Below, one piece after another: positions 21,069 to 31,834 of a stretch of 64,000 bases of DNA. The notes below the pieces were generated by a model, which saw only the letters and a program-made list of their open reading frames with translations, ran no database searches and was not told the origin of the DNA. The position numbers and the translations under genes are program-made. The DNA comes from Culex pipiens pallens (lineage: Eukaryota; Arthropoda; Insecta; Diptera; Culicidae). Within the stretch, counting starts at the first letter, position 1. Every line of letters starts with the position of its first letter. Location: positions 65,342,421-65,406,420 of the forward strand of contig NC_068938.1 in NCBI RefSeq assembly GCF_016801865.2, read 5' to 3'.

Positions 21069-21505
21069 TGAAATAGTAGTTTATGCAACAAGTTGCAAAA
21101 AGAGGATTTTTTCAGCACGAGTCGTACATTTATCCAACGAGGTTCACCGAGTTGGATAAATACGACGAGTGCTGAAAAAATCAAGTTTTGCAACGAGTTC
21201 CATACAACATTTTTTTGCAATTCCTAAAAACACCCATTGAGTGAAATTTTAAGTCAAATTTTCATGTATTTTGTCAATAAATCGTTTAAATCAAAAAAAT
21301 GTTGAAAAGTATTACTTTTTAAAACAAGTGCTGAAAAGTTCAACTTTTCAGCACCCATTTCAGTGCTGAAAAGTAGAACTTTTCAGCATTTATTTTGAAA
21401 AGTGTTGCTATTCGATTCTGTTATTTTTGGTGCAGAAAAGTAGGCTATTTCGTCGTTCAAGGATGACAGGAAAAGTAAGTAGTTTCACGACGGAATTGCA
21501 AAAAG
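21069..21505. repeat. Dispersed repeat D, copy 1
   Basis: This matches 53154-53541, both beginning 'tgaaatagtagtttatg' and ending near 'agtttcacgacggaatt'. Inside is a hairpin: 'cagcacgagtcgtacatttatccaac' pairs with 'gttggataaatacgacgagtgctg', followed by tandem palindromic 'aacttttcagca' blocks (21330-21390). It is non-coding and probably a MITE. Confidence 0.75.
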
Positions 21506-24178
21506 ATTTTTTCACCAACTTTGAAGATCCATTAGCGCCCCTAAACCTTCAACGCAGAAACATGCAAGCAACTTTATAGACATATCTCGATAAACTTTCG
21601 CTGATACGTTATGTTACAAACTTACCGACCATGTGTTCCCAAGCGAGCCAGACGGAAGTAATTTTTCTTTGTAGAACATCAAGCAGGCAGACAGCAAAAA
21701 TAAAATAAAAATGAGAAAAAAAGGTTCGTAACTAATGCCGGAACGCCACGTGTTCAACCGATCACACACACCGACCGAAGGACAGGGTGGAAGCTCATTA
21801 GTGCGCTACGCACGTTTCTTCCACATGATTGACGTCGGAACTAATCTGCCGGGTGGACCGATACTCTTTCGGTTTCTTCCAGGGAGAAGGACTTTTCTTT
21901 CAAAAGCGAAGGAATTTCGGCGTCGTTTAAGCAAACGAAGGAAAATACAAATTTGCTTTTCATCGTTTTTGATTCACATTTTTTTCATCTTCTTTATTTA
22001 TTGGGTCGTGTCTTTTTCTTGATTTTTGCTCGTGTACAAAATCGAAGTTTAATTGAATTTGCTAAGAGACAGATTTTCGCTCAATAGAGTTTGAAAAAAG
22101 TTGATTCGATCGTCTCGTTTTGATTCTTCTTTTTTGTGTTTGTTAAACTTTTCTTTTTCGAGCAGTGAGATAGAAAAAATAGGAGAAATGACACGACTCG
22201 GCAGCGTCTTCCCACCTGGTTGGCCGCTTTGGGTGTAGAAAAAAGTAGCTTTCTTCATCTTTTTTCAGACCTTTCATAATTTTCACTAAGAGGCTGTCTC
22301 CTGTACAACGATAACATCAGTTGAAGAACAAAAAGTTGTTCTCGTTTTAGATTTTGTTTTTTGTCTTTCTTTCACTTGTTTTTTCGTTAAACTATTCGAT
22401 TATCATACAGAGAGTTGATGTCTTCTCCTCATTTTTTTTGGTTCCAAATATTGTCTCTATGTACAAAAAGTTAATATACAGAAATATGTTCATTTTCCTA
22501 TTAAAATTTACCTATTTACAAAGTTGACTAATATTTACACACAAAATTTAGCTTAGCTACATTCATAGAAAGTTTTATATCATATATTTTTTCTTTTCTC
22601 TTTTTGTTAGTAAATCTGCTGACCAGAATTCCTTCACAATTGTTTCAGAGTGTCAAACCAAAGTGCTTAAAAAAAATGTGTTTTATAAATGCTTTTCGTT
22701 TTATCATTTTGGTTACGTCATAAAAGCTCAACGCCTCGCCGAAAGGTAGCGAAGTAATTAACAGAATTATTTTAAATAACGTCATAATGATCGCGGTAAA
22801 ACACAAACAATTGTAACAAATGTGTTTGTCATTGAGATTGTGTAACCATGGTCGAACATTATTGGGAAAAACCTCCGAGGTGTTCAATCAAAATTTTCCC
22901 GGAACCCCTAATGAGGGGACACGTTGGTAACTGATGGGCAACATGACATTTCAACCCGCCCTTTTGGAAAGCATGAAAGTAATTTTGACGACACACGTTT
23001 TAATTAACCACAAACAAAATTTCGCGTTCACGCGCCAAAACGACATGAAGACACACATACACAGAAAACTTTCACACATACAAATGACTCACTGATGCAC
23101 GTTTGTTACACCTTTGGGCAGTTGATTATTTGAAAAGGGGGGAATGCTGGATTTTATCAAGGACCATGCGTTTCTTTTGATCGCTTTTGAAAGGAAGTAA
23201 GTGTACAAAATTAACGCAATCATGATACAATTTGATTTAAATTAGAACTCAGTAAATGAAAACGTATTGCTTTATCTCCAATGCTAGTTACAATAAGCTT
23301 TGAAAGTTCTATAGCAATTCTCTGACACTTCGGACATTTTTTAAATGGTCAAAAATGATGTTTAGGGACTTTTGAAATGTTAGGGTTGATTTGAAAAAAA
23401 ATATTTAAATTTAATTTTTTTGTAAAGTATTTTTTGGTTGCAAATATGATTTTTTTTTTTCTAAAAAAATTCCAAAAATGCGATTTTTCAAACGTTGCTA
23501 TTTTGCGCAAGTTAATATTTTGTGTGGAAAGTCAAATGAAAAAATGGGTTAAATTTTAATCAGCCTTTTGTATGGACAGCTTCCAAAATTGTATGGAAAC
23601 TTGCATGGATGAACCTGTGAAGCAAAATGTCTTCTTTGGTCAAAGAAATGGTGCACACACTGTTTCATCAAAATAAATAAAATAAAAATAAATTTGCAAA
23701 AAATTGCTCATTCTTGAAAGAATTGTTCAATAGTGAAAAAAGTATTATATGGGTAATTCTCCGCCAACTCACACAGCAGTTGCCCCGACCCCTCTTCGAT
23801 TTGCGTGAAACTTTGTCCTAAGAGGTAACTTTTGTCCCTGATCACGAATCCGAGGTCCGTTTTTTGATATCTCGTGACGGAGGGGCGGTACGACCCCTTC
23901 CATTTTTGAACATGCGAAAAAAGAGGTGTTTTTCAATAATTTGCAGCCTGAAACGGTGATGAGATAGAAATTTGGTGTCAAAGGGACTTTTATGTAAAAT
24001 TAGACGCCCAATTTGATGGCGTACTCAGTATTCCGAAAAAACGTATTTTTCATCGAATAAAACACTAAAAAAGTTTTAAAAATTCTCCCATTTTCCGTTA
24101 CTCGACTGTAAAAAAGTTTGGAACATGTCATTTTATGGGAAATGTAATGTACTTTTCGAATCTACATTGACCCAGAAG
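21506..24178. other. No gene recognised
   Basis: Mostly AT-rich. 21720-21910 is more GC-balanced, but no exon can be defended. 23560-23680 resembles a worn fragment of foldback family A (Ile/Phe-rich frame around 'tatggacagcttccaaaattgtatgg'). Confidence 0.4.
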
Positions 24179-24636
24179 GGTCATTTTTTCATTTAGAACA
24201 AAATTTTTCATTTTAAAATTTCGTGTTTTTTCTAACTTTGTTCTACAAAGTTGTAGAACAGACAATTACAAAAATTTTGATATATAGACATAAGGGATTT
24301 GCTTGTAAACAACACGAGTTATCGCGATTTTACGAAAAAAAGTTTTGAAAAAGTTGGTCGTCATCGATCATGGCCGTTCATGGTCACCCGCGACAGACAC
24401 GGACGACGAAACAAAGAGAAACGCAAAAGTAACTTTTTCAAAACTTTTTTTTGTAAAATCGCGATAACTCGTGGTGTTTATAAGCAAACCCCTTATGTCT
24501 ATATATCAAAATTTTTATAATTGTCTGCTCTACAACTTTGTAGAACATTGTTACACTCTAAAAAATAACCCTGCAAAGTTAGAAAAAACACGAAATTTTA
24601 AAATGAAAAATTTTGTTCTAAATGAAAAAATGACCT
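24179..24636. repeat. Foldback element E with GC-rich loop
   Basis: The left arm at about 24179-24355 and right arm at about 24430-24636 are imperfect reverse complements of roughly 180-200 bp. They include 'ctacaaagttgtagaac', 'gatatatagacataagg' and 'aaaatcgcgataactcg' with their complements. The loop (about 24356-24430) is unusually GC-rich for this region ('catggtcacccgcgacagacac'). No transposase. Confidence 0.8.
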
Positions 24637-24863
24637 ATTGTCTTTTGAAAAATAACTTTCTGACTGCGTATTTTAATAGAAGTGAGTAAAAAAGATTTTA
24701 ATTTTTTGCTGAATTAGTCTTTTGTTGACAGAATCCCTTTTTTGTCGAAAATAAGAGCATTTGAGTATTGGCTTTATAAAAACGCTTAATTCGTACCTGT
24801 TTTACTGAATTTTTCTCCAAGGCTATATGTTTGACACGCTAAGACGCCTACTTAGAGAGCATC

Positions 24864-24930
24864 TTTTATTACGTAACGCAAAAAAAAAATATTTTTTTAT
24901 CCCTGCCCTCATCTGCGTTACGTAATAAAA
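24864..24930. repeat. Short hairpin, 17-bp perfect arms
   Basis: TTTTATTACGTAACGCA (24864-24880) is the exact reverse complement of 24914-24930, around a 33-base loop. It is probably the remains of a small MITE adjoining repeat F. Confidence 0.7.
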
Positions 24931-25318
24931 AACGTAACTTAATCCACCTTTAGGTGGTTGGTGCCTTCCTCTCATTTATAGAGTGATTCCAACCCCCCTA
25001 AAGTGTTCACATGTAATGGTTTATGGATCGACCCTAACGTGATCGCAGCACCAAAGAGGTCCAAATAAAAATAAGTGACGAGTAAAACAAATATAATACC
25101 TACAGACTTTTTGTCATGATTATGCAGACACCGCCTTTGAGGAAAATGGCATCGCTTCACACGGCTTTTTCGTGGCGATCATTTGAGGTTATGTAAATTC
25201 AGACCACAGTTCTGTTTGAGCCTCCGTGAGTCACAGTCGTTTCGCACTGAAGCTGCTACACAATAGCACCAGCGTCCACATTGTTCGCCGATTGAATAGC
25301 TACCGCAAGCCGAGAAGA

Positions 25319-26479
25319 ATGACTACGACGGAGGCCACTACTCGTCGGGTGAGACAATATCCAGACGAGGCGACCGGTCCGTTCTTGGTCATTGCGGAAG
25401 CTACCGGAGAGGACAATCTACGACCAACAAACCTCTCTAAGACCATCATTGGCATGTACCAGCAGGACTACGTACGTGCCGTAGTTCTGTCCAGGAGACG
25501 CATGAAAATTCTTATGAGGACCGGGCAGGCTGCGAATGACCTCGTTGCCACCCGGACAATCAAGAACGTCCAATTTTCGATCCCGCAACGCCTCGTCGAA
25601 GTACTGGGAGTTGCACACATTGAGTTGGAGGTTGACGAAGATGACTTGGCGAACGCTACGACGTTCGACAAGGGGAAAATGATGCAGCTCCATAACCCCA
25701 AAATTGTCGAGACGCGTCGTATGAGAAAGCGCGTCGACGGTGTTGACAAGATGCTAACCACTGTTGTGGTTACCTTCGAAGGCCAAAAACTACCAACCCA
25801 TCTCATCATCAACCAGGTGCTGTACCCGGTCAAGGAGTACGTCTACCATACTCGCCAATGCCGCAAATGTTGGCGTATGGGCCATGGGGAAAAAAACTGC
25901 AGAGGTAAAGCGCGCTGCAAGAAGTGTGCCCAAGAAATAACAACCACGATTGCTGAGCATGCATGCGAGGTCGCCGTTCCAGTCTGCATTAACTGCAAGG
26001 GCAATCACGAAGCGGACGACACCAAAGCTTGTCCGAAAGCTATCAAGCGCAAAGAGGATGACCAAAAACGGAAGGAAGCGCACTCTCAAGGAAAAACGGA
26101 CTGGTTCTCTACCGCTGGTCTAGCTGAAGAGACCTCGGTCAGTCAACCGGTGAGCACTCTTACTGAGGAAACCATCCCGGCGCCGTCAACCTCGGGAGCA
26201 CAGTCTAAACCAGCTAAGCGCAAGTGTCTCGACGACAACACTGATGACAGCTCTGAGGAAGAAGAGATCCCGCGACTCACCGTACACATCGAAGAAGGAA
26301 TCCGTAACGCTATCCAACAGGCCATCAACTCCGATGAGGCCACACTAGCAATCAGCGGCGTGCTGGGGGCGCCGCCTAGCGAGATTCCAGATGACCGACT
26401 AGAAGATGCTCTCAAGGCCAGACTGTTTGACATCCTAGCCCAGAGGACCGATGACTACATCGGTACTCTCCGGTTATAA
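25319..26479 (+). CDS. Gag-like ORF1 of the I-like element, CCHC zinc knuckles
   Basis: This is a 386-residue nucleic-acid-binding protein that packages the element RNA. I start at the ATG at 25319 (MTTTEATTRRVRQYPDE); the open frame extends upstream without an ATG. The central region is a gag-like RNA-binding fold (about residues 25-165). Zinc knuckles follow: CRKCWRMGHGEKNC (CX2CX4HX4C), a CKKC...EHAC variant and CINCKGNHEADDTKAC. The C-terminal 130 residues are acidic and Ser/Glu-rich. It ends LRL with TAA at 26477-26479, immediately followed by a second in-frame TAA. The next ORF continues in the same frame. Confidence 0.85.
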   Translation: MTTTEATTRRVRQYPDEATGPFLVIAEATGEDNLRPTNLSKTIIGMYQQDYVRAVVLSRRRMKILMRTGQAANDLVATRTIKNVQFSIPQRLVEVLGVAHIELEVDEDDLANATTFDKGKMMQLHNPKIVETRRMRKRVDGVDKMLTTVVVTFEGQKLPTHLIINQVLYPVKEYVYHTRQCRKCWRMGHGEKNCRGKARCKKCAQEITTTIAEHACEVAVPVCINCKGNHEADDTKACPKAIKRKEDDQKRKEAHSQGKTDWFSTAGLAEETSVSQPVSTLTEETIPAPSTSGAQSKPAKRKCLDDNTDDSSEEEEIPRLTVHIEEGIRNAIQQAINSDEATLAISGVLGAPPSEIPDDRLEDALKARLFDILAQRTDDYIGTLRL

Positions 26480-26482
26480 TAA

Positions 26483-29400
26483 ACCACCAAGGGCACCCCA
26501 GCCCAGGCATTCCCTCTGCAGTTCCTACAGTGGAACTGCAGAGGAGCCTTGAGTAAAAAGGCAAGTATCATCAATTTGATTAATTCTACCCACTCCTCGA
26601 TCCTATGTATCTGTGAAAGCCACCTGGATTCTGCAGCCAATTTCGACATTCCAGGCTTTCATCTGTTCCGGAAAGATCATCAAAGCAACTCCAGGGGTGT
26701 ACTCGTAGCTGCTAGAACCGACCTAAATCCCACATCGCTGGACATCCCAACCCCGCAGGAAATAGATGCAGTGGCCTGTCAAGTTCGCTGCCGACTCGGA
26801 AAGCTGACGATCGTTTCGGTGTATATTCATCCGAACACGGTCGTGTCGCAAAACACCTTCGAAGACTTCTTCAACAGCATCCCTCAACCGTGCATCCTGG
26901 CAGGGGACTGGAACGCTAAAAATCCAGCTTGGGGCGGAGACATTCAGAACCAGCGTGGAACGAACCTTCTGGCGGCTCTGGATGTGTCGAGATTTGTAGT
27001 TTTGAACGATGGCAGCTACACACGGTTCGACGCAAATCGTTTACCAAGTGCTATTGACTTGACCATTGCCTCAGCGGACATCAGCTTACTCTTCGAGTGG
27101 GCTCCGTTAGATTTCCCCTACGGTAGCGACCATCTTCCGATTACTTTCGGCACGACAACGGAAGTGGTGGAAGAACAGCAACCGGGAATAAACTACAAAA
27201 GGCTTGACTGGGAAAAGTTCTCCACGCTGCTGGACGAAAGAGTCAAGCTGTTGAGCCCTACAGCAAGTTACGAAGTATTTTTCGAGACGGTGTGGCGAAG
27301 CCTAACGGATGCAACACCAACTAAATCGTCCACCCAGGTGAGAAAGCTACCACAGCCCTACTGGGATACGGAACTGCAAACGGCGCTGGAGGACAGAAGG
27401 GACAAGTTCAGAGCATGGCGGAGAAAATTAGACTACGAAAGTTACTGCATCTATACGGATGCAGAGCAACATTTCAAAGTCCTAGTCAACAGGAAGCAAC
27501 GAGAATCGTGGAGGTCACTTTGTGATTCCTTCGATTCCCAAACGTCTGTCCAGAAACTTTGGCGTCTCGGGCGGCGATACAAGAACCGTGTCACTGGAGC
27601 GAATCATCGGTTGCGGGACGAAGTTCAGCTTAACAAGCTACTCGACAAGTTGGCTCCCCCATCGACCAGCAGAGAACCCCTGGAATTCAACCAATGCAAC
27701 TGCAGCTGTACTACAGCCGGAGCTTATTTCACCACAAGCGATCTGGACAGTGCCATCAAGCCGGGGCAAGACACCGCACCGGGCGTGGACGGCATTTGCT
27801 ACTCGGTTATGCGCAATTTGCCTTTCACTGCAAAAAGGAAACTCCTTCGCATATACAATGACATCTTCGACACCGGCCGGATTCCAGAAGCCTGGAAAGT
27901 CTTCAAGGTCATACCGATCCTCAAACCCGGTAAACCTCCGTCTGACGCCAGTTCCTTCCGCCCGATCGCACTCGCCTCATGTTTTCGTAAATGTTACGAA
28001 AATATGATAAAAGAGAAGATCGAGTGGTACATCGAGAGCAACAAACTTTTTCCTCACGAAATATGCGGTTTTCGGAAAGGGAAAGGTACTCTAGATGCGC
28101 TGCACATCCTGGTGGACCAAGTTCAGCTGGCGTTGAACAACAATCAGCACGTCATCGCGTGTAGTGTTGATGTTGAAGGCGCTTACGACAACGTACAGAT
28201 TGAGGTGCTAGTAGCACAGATGCGCCGATTGGGAATCAGCGAGTGCCTCGTCAAGGCTGTGTACAGTCTGTTCAAGGAACGTCTGCTCCACGCGGTTTTG
28301 GATGGTAACCCAATTCAACGGGTGACATGGGTTGGACTACCGCAAGGGTCTCCGTTGAGTCCTCTGTGTTTCAACATCGTGATCTTCAGCCTCTTCGGAT
28401 TCCGTATCGCGGGGGTTTTCTACCTGGATTTTGCAGACGACATAACAGTGGCGTGTCGAGGAGCGAACCTCGACGAAAGCATTCGTAACATCCAGACGGC
28501 GATAGACGAAGTGGTAGGCAGAATCAACGCATTGGCTCTACGGGTAGCTCCGAGCAAATGTAGTTCCATAATCTTCTCGAGACGAGCGGTTGACGACGAT
28601 AGGACACCGGTTCTAACCGTCGACGGATCACCTGTACCATATCTGCGAAGCATCAAACTTTTGGGGCTGCATCTTACACCAACGCTTTCCTGGCGAAAAC
28701 ATTTTCTTTACGTAAAGCATCGAGCTGCCACCTACACTAATTTCATGCGGTCGGTAGCTGGACAGTCCTGGGGTGCTGATCCGGCGGCCTTGTTGACCAT
28801 CTTCAAATCCTGCATCAGACCAATCCTGGAGTACGCCTCAATCTTCTTCACCGGTGCACCGCAAGCTGATACGATCATCCTTGATCGCATTCAATGGAGC
28901 TGTATCAGGATTGCATTAGGATCTACAAAAACGACACACACGGGTTCTCTAGAAGTGCTGAGTGGACTGATGCCATTGAAACACCGGAGAGAAATGGCGA
29001 CAATGAAGTTTGTTGAGCGCCGTTTTTCCCTTCTACCATGGCATGAAAGATTTGTCAACACGACCTTGGAAGGGCAATCGTCAACGTGGATTCGACGTAA
29101 TATCTTGCAGTATCGAGCTTTCAGTGGTTGGTTGGGCACGAGAGACACCCTGCCATGTTTCCAGTTCGACCTAGACACTCGCCGCGTGGCTGTAAAGGTC
29201 GACCTTTCTGTTCATCGAGCTATGCAGGAAGGGTTGCATCAACCCGCCAGTGATCGAGTAGAAGCAGAAATCCAACGTAATTATTCTAATGCAACTCTGC
29301 TAGCAACGGATGGATCGAAGGACGGAAACGGAGTGGGCTACGCGGTTGTTGACAGCCGCATGCGCACCGTACACAGTACCAAAACGCACAAACTGCTGTC

Positions 29401-30148
29401 CATTTTCCACGCTGAGTTGCTGGCGCTGCGACAAGCGGTGGAAATTATTGCTGGATCCGGTGCTGGAGAATACGTTGTGCTAACCGACAGCCTGAGCAGC
29501 TTGATGAGTCTGTCTAACAGCCGGGTATCCTCCCATCAGCCGAGTGTGTGGTTCGAAATAAAGCGGTTCATCTCCCAGATTTCTGAACGGGGCGCTAATG
29601 TCACTTTCATGTGGGTCCCCGCACACCGGGGTGTCCCATTGAATGAGGCAGCAGATCGCGCAGCTAACCAAGCACGGATTACTGGTGGATCAGAAAACTA
29701 CAATCTTACGAGCCTCGACATTAGTTTCCCAGCACGCAAACGTGCGATGGAGCATTGGCAGTTGGACTGGGATAATGGAACCAAGGGGAGATTCTGCAAC
29801 AAAATAGTTCCCACTGTGGACACTTCCCCGTGGTTTGCGGATAGAAACTACAACCGGCGGGAAATAGTAGTGCTGTCGAAACTAATTAGCAACCATTCCA
29901 GACTTCCTGCGCATCTGTGGAGGAACAACATTGTTGAGGACGCAACGTGCCAATGCGGCGAATCATCTGCTACTCCAGACCACCTGCTGTTCACCTGTGA
30001 CCTGTACGATGATGATCGACGTGCCCTGTGGAGGGCGATTGTGTCCCAAAAGGAAATCCCGGACTTGGAGCTTGTGTTGAAATCACAAAACGATGTAGTT
30101 TTGCGGGCCATCGTGAAGTTTTTTGATGATGCTGCTATCGATCTGTAA
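26483..30148 (+). CDS. EN-RT-RNase H polyprotein (ORF2) of the I-like element
   Basis: Open in frame from just after the tandem TAA codons (26477-26482) to 30148. The endonuclease starts with FLQWNCRGALSKK (26514-26560), so translation must begin upstream of the TTG at 26549. No ATG occurs in frame before about residue 430 of the frame, well inside the RT-proximal region. Domains: endonuclease (CESHLD; GDWNAKNPAWG; SDHLPIT), RT (FRPIALASCFRK; CSVDVEGAYDNV; GLPQGSPLSPLCF; LDFADDITVACRG, with the catalytic ADD), RNase H (LATDGSKDGNGVG; FHAELLALRQ; VLTDSLSS; NEAADRAANQAR), and a C-terminal Cys/His motif (CQCGESSATPDHLLFTC). All key acidic residues are present. It is likely expressed by reinitiation, stop readthrough or a non-AUG start. 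Confidence 0.88.
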   Translation, partial: TTKGTPAQAFPLQFLQWNCRGALSKKASIINLINSTHSSILCICESHLDSAANFDIPGFHLFRKDHQSNSRGVLVAARTDLNPTSLDIPTPQEIDAVACQVRCRLGKLTIVSVYIHPNTVVSQNTFEDFFNSIPQPCILAGDWNAKNPAWGGDIQNQRGTNLLAALDVSRFVVLNDGSYTRFDANRLPSAIDLTIASADISLLFEWAPLDFPYGSDHLPITFGTTTEVVEEQQPGINYKRLDWEKFSTLLDERVKLLSPTASYEVFFETVWRSLTDATPTKSSTQVRKLPQPYWDTELQTALEDRRDKFRAWRRKLDYESYCIYTDAEQHFKVLVNRKQRESWRSLCDSFDSQTSVQKLWRLGRRYKNRVTGANHRLRDEVQLNKLLDKLAPPSTSREPLEFNQCNCSCTTAGAYFTTSDLDSAIKPGQDTAPGVDGICYSVMRNLPFTAKRKLLRIYNDIFDTGRIPEAWKVFKVIPILKPGKPPSDASSFRPIALASCFRKCYENMIKEKIEWYIESNKLFPHEICGFRKGKGTLDALHILVDQVQLALNNNQHVIACSVDVEGAYDNVQIEVLVAQMRRLGISECLVKAVYSLFKERLLHAVLDGNPIQRVTWVGLPQGSPLSPLCFNIVIFSLFGFRIAGVFYLDFADDITVACRGANLDESIRNIQTAIDEVVGRINALALRVAPSKCSSIIFSRRAVDDDRTPVLTVDGSPVPYLRSIKLLGLHLTPTLSWRKHFLYVKHRAATYTNFMRSVAGQSWGADPAALLTIFKSCIRPILEYASIFFTGAPQADTIILDRIQWSCIRIALGSTKTTHTGSLEVLSGLMPLKHRREMATMKFVERRFSLLPWHERFVNTTLEGQSSTWIRRNILQYRAFSGWLGTRDTLPCFQFDLDTRRVAVKVDLSVHRAMQEGLHQPASDRVEAEIQRNYSNATLLATDGSKDGNGVGYAVVDSRMRTVHSTKTHKLLSIFHAELLALRQAVEIIAGSGAGEYVVLTDSLSSLMSLSNSRVSSHQPSVWFEIKRFISQISERGANVTFMWVPAHRGVPLNEAADRAANQARITGGSENYNLTSLDISFPARKRAMEHWQLDWDNGTKGRFCNKIVPTVDTSPWFADRNYNRREIVVLSKLISNHSRLPAHLWRNNIVEDATCQCGESSATPDHLLFTCDLYDDDRRALWRAIVSQKEIPDLELVLKSQNDVVLRAIVKFFDDAAIDL

Positions 30149-30206
30149 AGTGCTGTATAAGAATCAAAACTTGGCCAACTTATGGCAACAAGAGGCCAGC
30201 AGCTTA

Positions 30207-30209
<3 letters not shown>

Positions 30210-30259
<50 letters not shown>
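30210..30259 (+). other. Poly(A) tail of the I-like element
   Basis: About 50 uninterrupted A residues follow 'cttaat', directly abutting the right TSD. Tail length is unreliable in assemblies but indicates target-primed reverse transcription from an adenylated RNA. Confidence 0.9.
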
Positions 30260-30262
<3 letters not shown>

Positions 30263-30951
30263 GACCATCTTTTAAACTGCTTGTAACTTTAGATAGGTAA
30301 GTCAGATCTTGAAAGTTCTTAATCTACAAGAAAGGTCATTTCAGAAACTTTCTAAAATATATAATATGGCAGGTTTACATGCAAAACCCACCCTTTTTTG
30401 CAAATTGTGAAATTTATATGCAGCAGTTTTTTAAGCATAAATTTTGATGTGCTTTACTAAATCTTATAAATTTCAATAGGGACTTATGGAACCCCAAGAC
30501 GAATCGAATGAGGCCAATACGGTCAAAATCGGTTCAGCCAGTGATGAGATAATCCACACACAGACATTTGCTCAGCTGGTGATTCTGAGTCGATATGTAC
30601 AAATGAAGGTAGGTCTAGGAGGTTTAATTAAGAAGTTCATTTTTCGAGTGATTTTATAGCCTTTCCTCAGTATGGTGAGGAAGGCAAAATGCTCCCTTAT
30701 CATTCAATGCCCAAAATCTTTTCAAATCATTCAAAATCAGCTTAATAAATTCAAAAACACTTTGTTAAGGACAACGCTCATGGACACAACCATTTAATTT
30801 TGTCGATATTAAAAGACTAATGTTTCATGTGAATTTAAAAAAAACCCTGTCAAAATAAAAAAAAACGGTTGATAAGAGTTGTATTTTTCCATAATTTCTT
30901 AGCCGGCCTACAAATACTGGGTTGATTATAAGAACACATAAATACAGCCTT

Positions 30952-30957
30952 TTTATT
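30952..30957 (-). promoter_or_regulatory. Candidate polyadenylation signal of the host gene
   Basis: AATAAA on the minus strand, about 350 bases downstream of the stop at 31305-31307, in sequence that otherwise belongs to no repeat I recognise. It is a plausible end for the gene with exons at 31305-38273, but unproven. Confidence 0.3.
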
Positions 30958-31304
30958 AACGGACACAAAACAAATGTGCCTTACCTTCAAATATTTGTGC
31001 TCTTTAAGGCACCAAAAAGTGCAATCAACAGCAATCCCTTCGATGTGTACAACGGTGCAAGTCAGTCCTTTGCCAACAAGCGTTATAGATATCACTACCA
31101 TTCCAAGAAAATGCCATTTTCCAAACATTCACACCATCGTACATACTTGCACACCAACACAACCACAATTTTCCTACACATTTCGAGTAACTACTTCTCT
31201 AGATAGGTAGAGAGTAAGTTAGTTGCGAGACTTATCAGAAAGGCAGTGTCTCTGCTCTACCGATCGACCCCCCGTTCCCCCTCCCACCACGTGGGAGAAC
31301 CAGT

Positions 31305-31834
31305 TTAGCTATCTACTTCTTCAGACTCTTCGATAATTACTTCGTGAACACTGCTGCTGTGGCAGGACGACAGCAGGGGTGACTTTTGCGACGACGACGA
31401 CGGACACATCCCCACGCCACTTCCGTCATTTGTCGTTGATGGTCCTGCACCGTTACAATTACTACTGCTACTACTGGGACCCCCGCCGGGTGGCCTCAGC
31501 TGGATGGGGACTACGGTAGGCACCTCCGCGGTACGGTTCAGCAGGTAGTCCAGATCGTGCGAGATCCGGTCCAGCATTCCTTCGATGGGCTCGCCCGTCT
31601 CCGTTATCGTTATCACTGGCGCTGGAGGGGGCTGCTGCTGCTGCACTTGGTCATTCGTTACTACCAGGATGCCGACGGTCGGGACGGCGGCGGCCGTGCA
31701 CAGGGACGAAGGGGGTGAGGAAATGGCGAGCTGGGCACCCGAAGCGGGATCTAGCACGGTGACCATCTTTTTGGGACCCAGACCGGAGGGGTCGCTAATT
31801 TCCAGCGCCTGGCTGCGGATGCCGATGATGCTGT
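31305..31834 (-). CDS. Host gene, last coding exon (Ser/Gln/Pro-rich C-terminus)
   Basis: Terminal coding exon of a minus-strand gene. The acceptor CTTCCAG|AC lies at 31835/31834. The exon starts with two bases that complete a split Asp codon with the G left by the exon at 37424-38056. It encodes SIIGIRSQALEISDPSGLGP..., then a low-complexity stretch, the better-ordered segment EGMLDRISHDLDYLLNRTAE, a Ser-rich run and the acidic end HEVIIEESEEVDS. Stop at 31305-31307. I do not recognise the family from this tail. The ordered DRISHDLDYLLNR segment and acidic terminus look like conserved interaction motifs within an otherwise disordered tail. Confidence 0.75.

Larger units (their letters stand above)
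25207..30259 (+). mobile_element. Full-length I-like non-LTR retrotransposon
   Basis: This 5.05-kb element has an 8-bp target duplication TCAGACCA (25199-25206 and 30260-30267) and a poly(A) tail of about 50 bases (30210-30259). Its 5' end (CAGTTCTGTTTGAGCCTCCG) has the CAGT start and downstream 'cagtcg' type sequence seen at internal-promoter 5' ends of I/Jockey-group elements. It encodes a gag ORF with zinc knuckles and an EN-RT-RNase H ORF, both without internal stops. RNase H points to the I group (I, MosquI-type or LOA); exact placement needs a tree. The perfect TSD, long tail and open frames argue for a recent insertion. Confidence 0.9.
24935..30690. repeat. Dispersed repeat F, copy 1, split by the I-like element
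   Basis: Sequences 24935-25206 and 30268-30690 together correspond to the uninterrupted copy at 34510-35405. Shared landmarks are 'taatccacctttaggtggttggtgcc' at the start, and 'catttgctcag...tgattctgagtcgatatgta' and 'ttttcgagtgattttatag' at the end. The terminal 'cctttcctcagtatggtgaggaagg' can form a hairpin. The I-like retrotransposon occupies 25207-30259. Confidence 0.7.
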
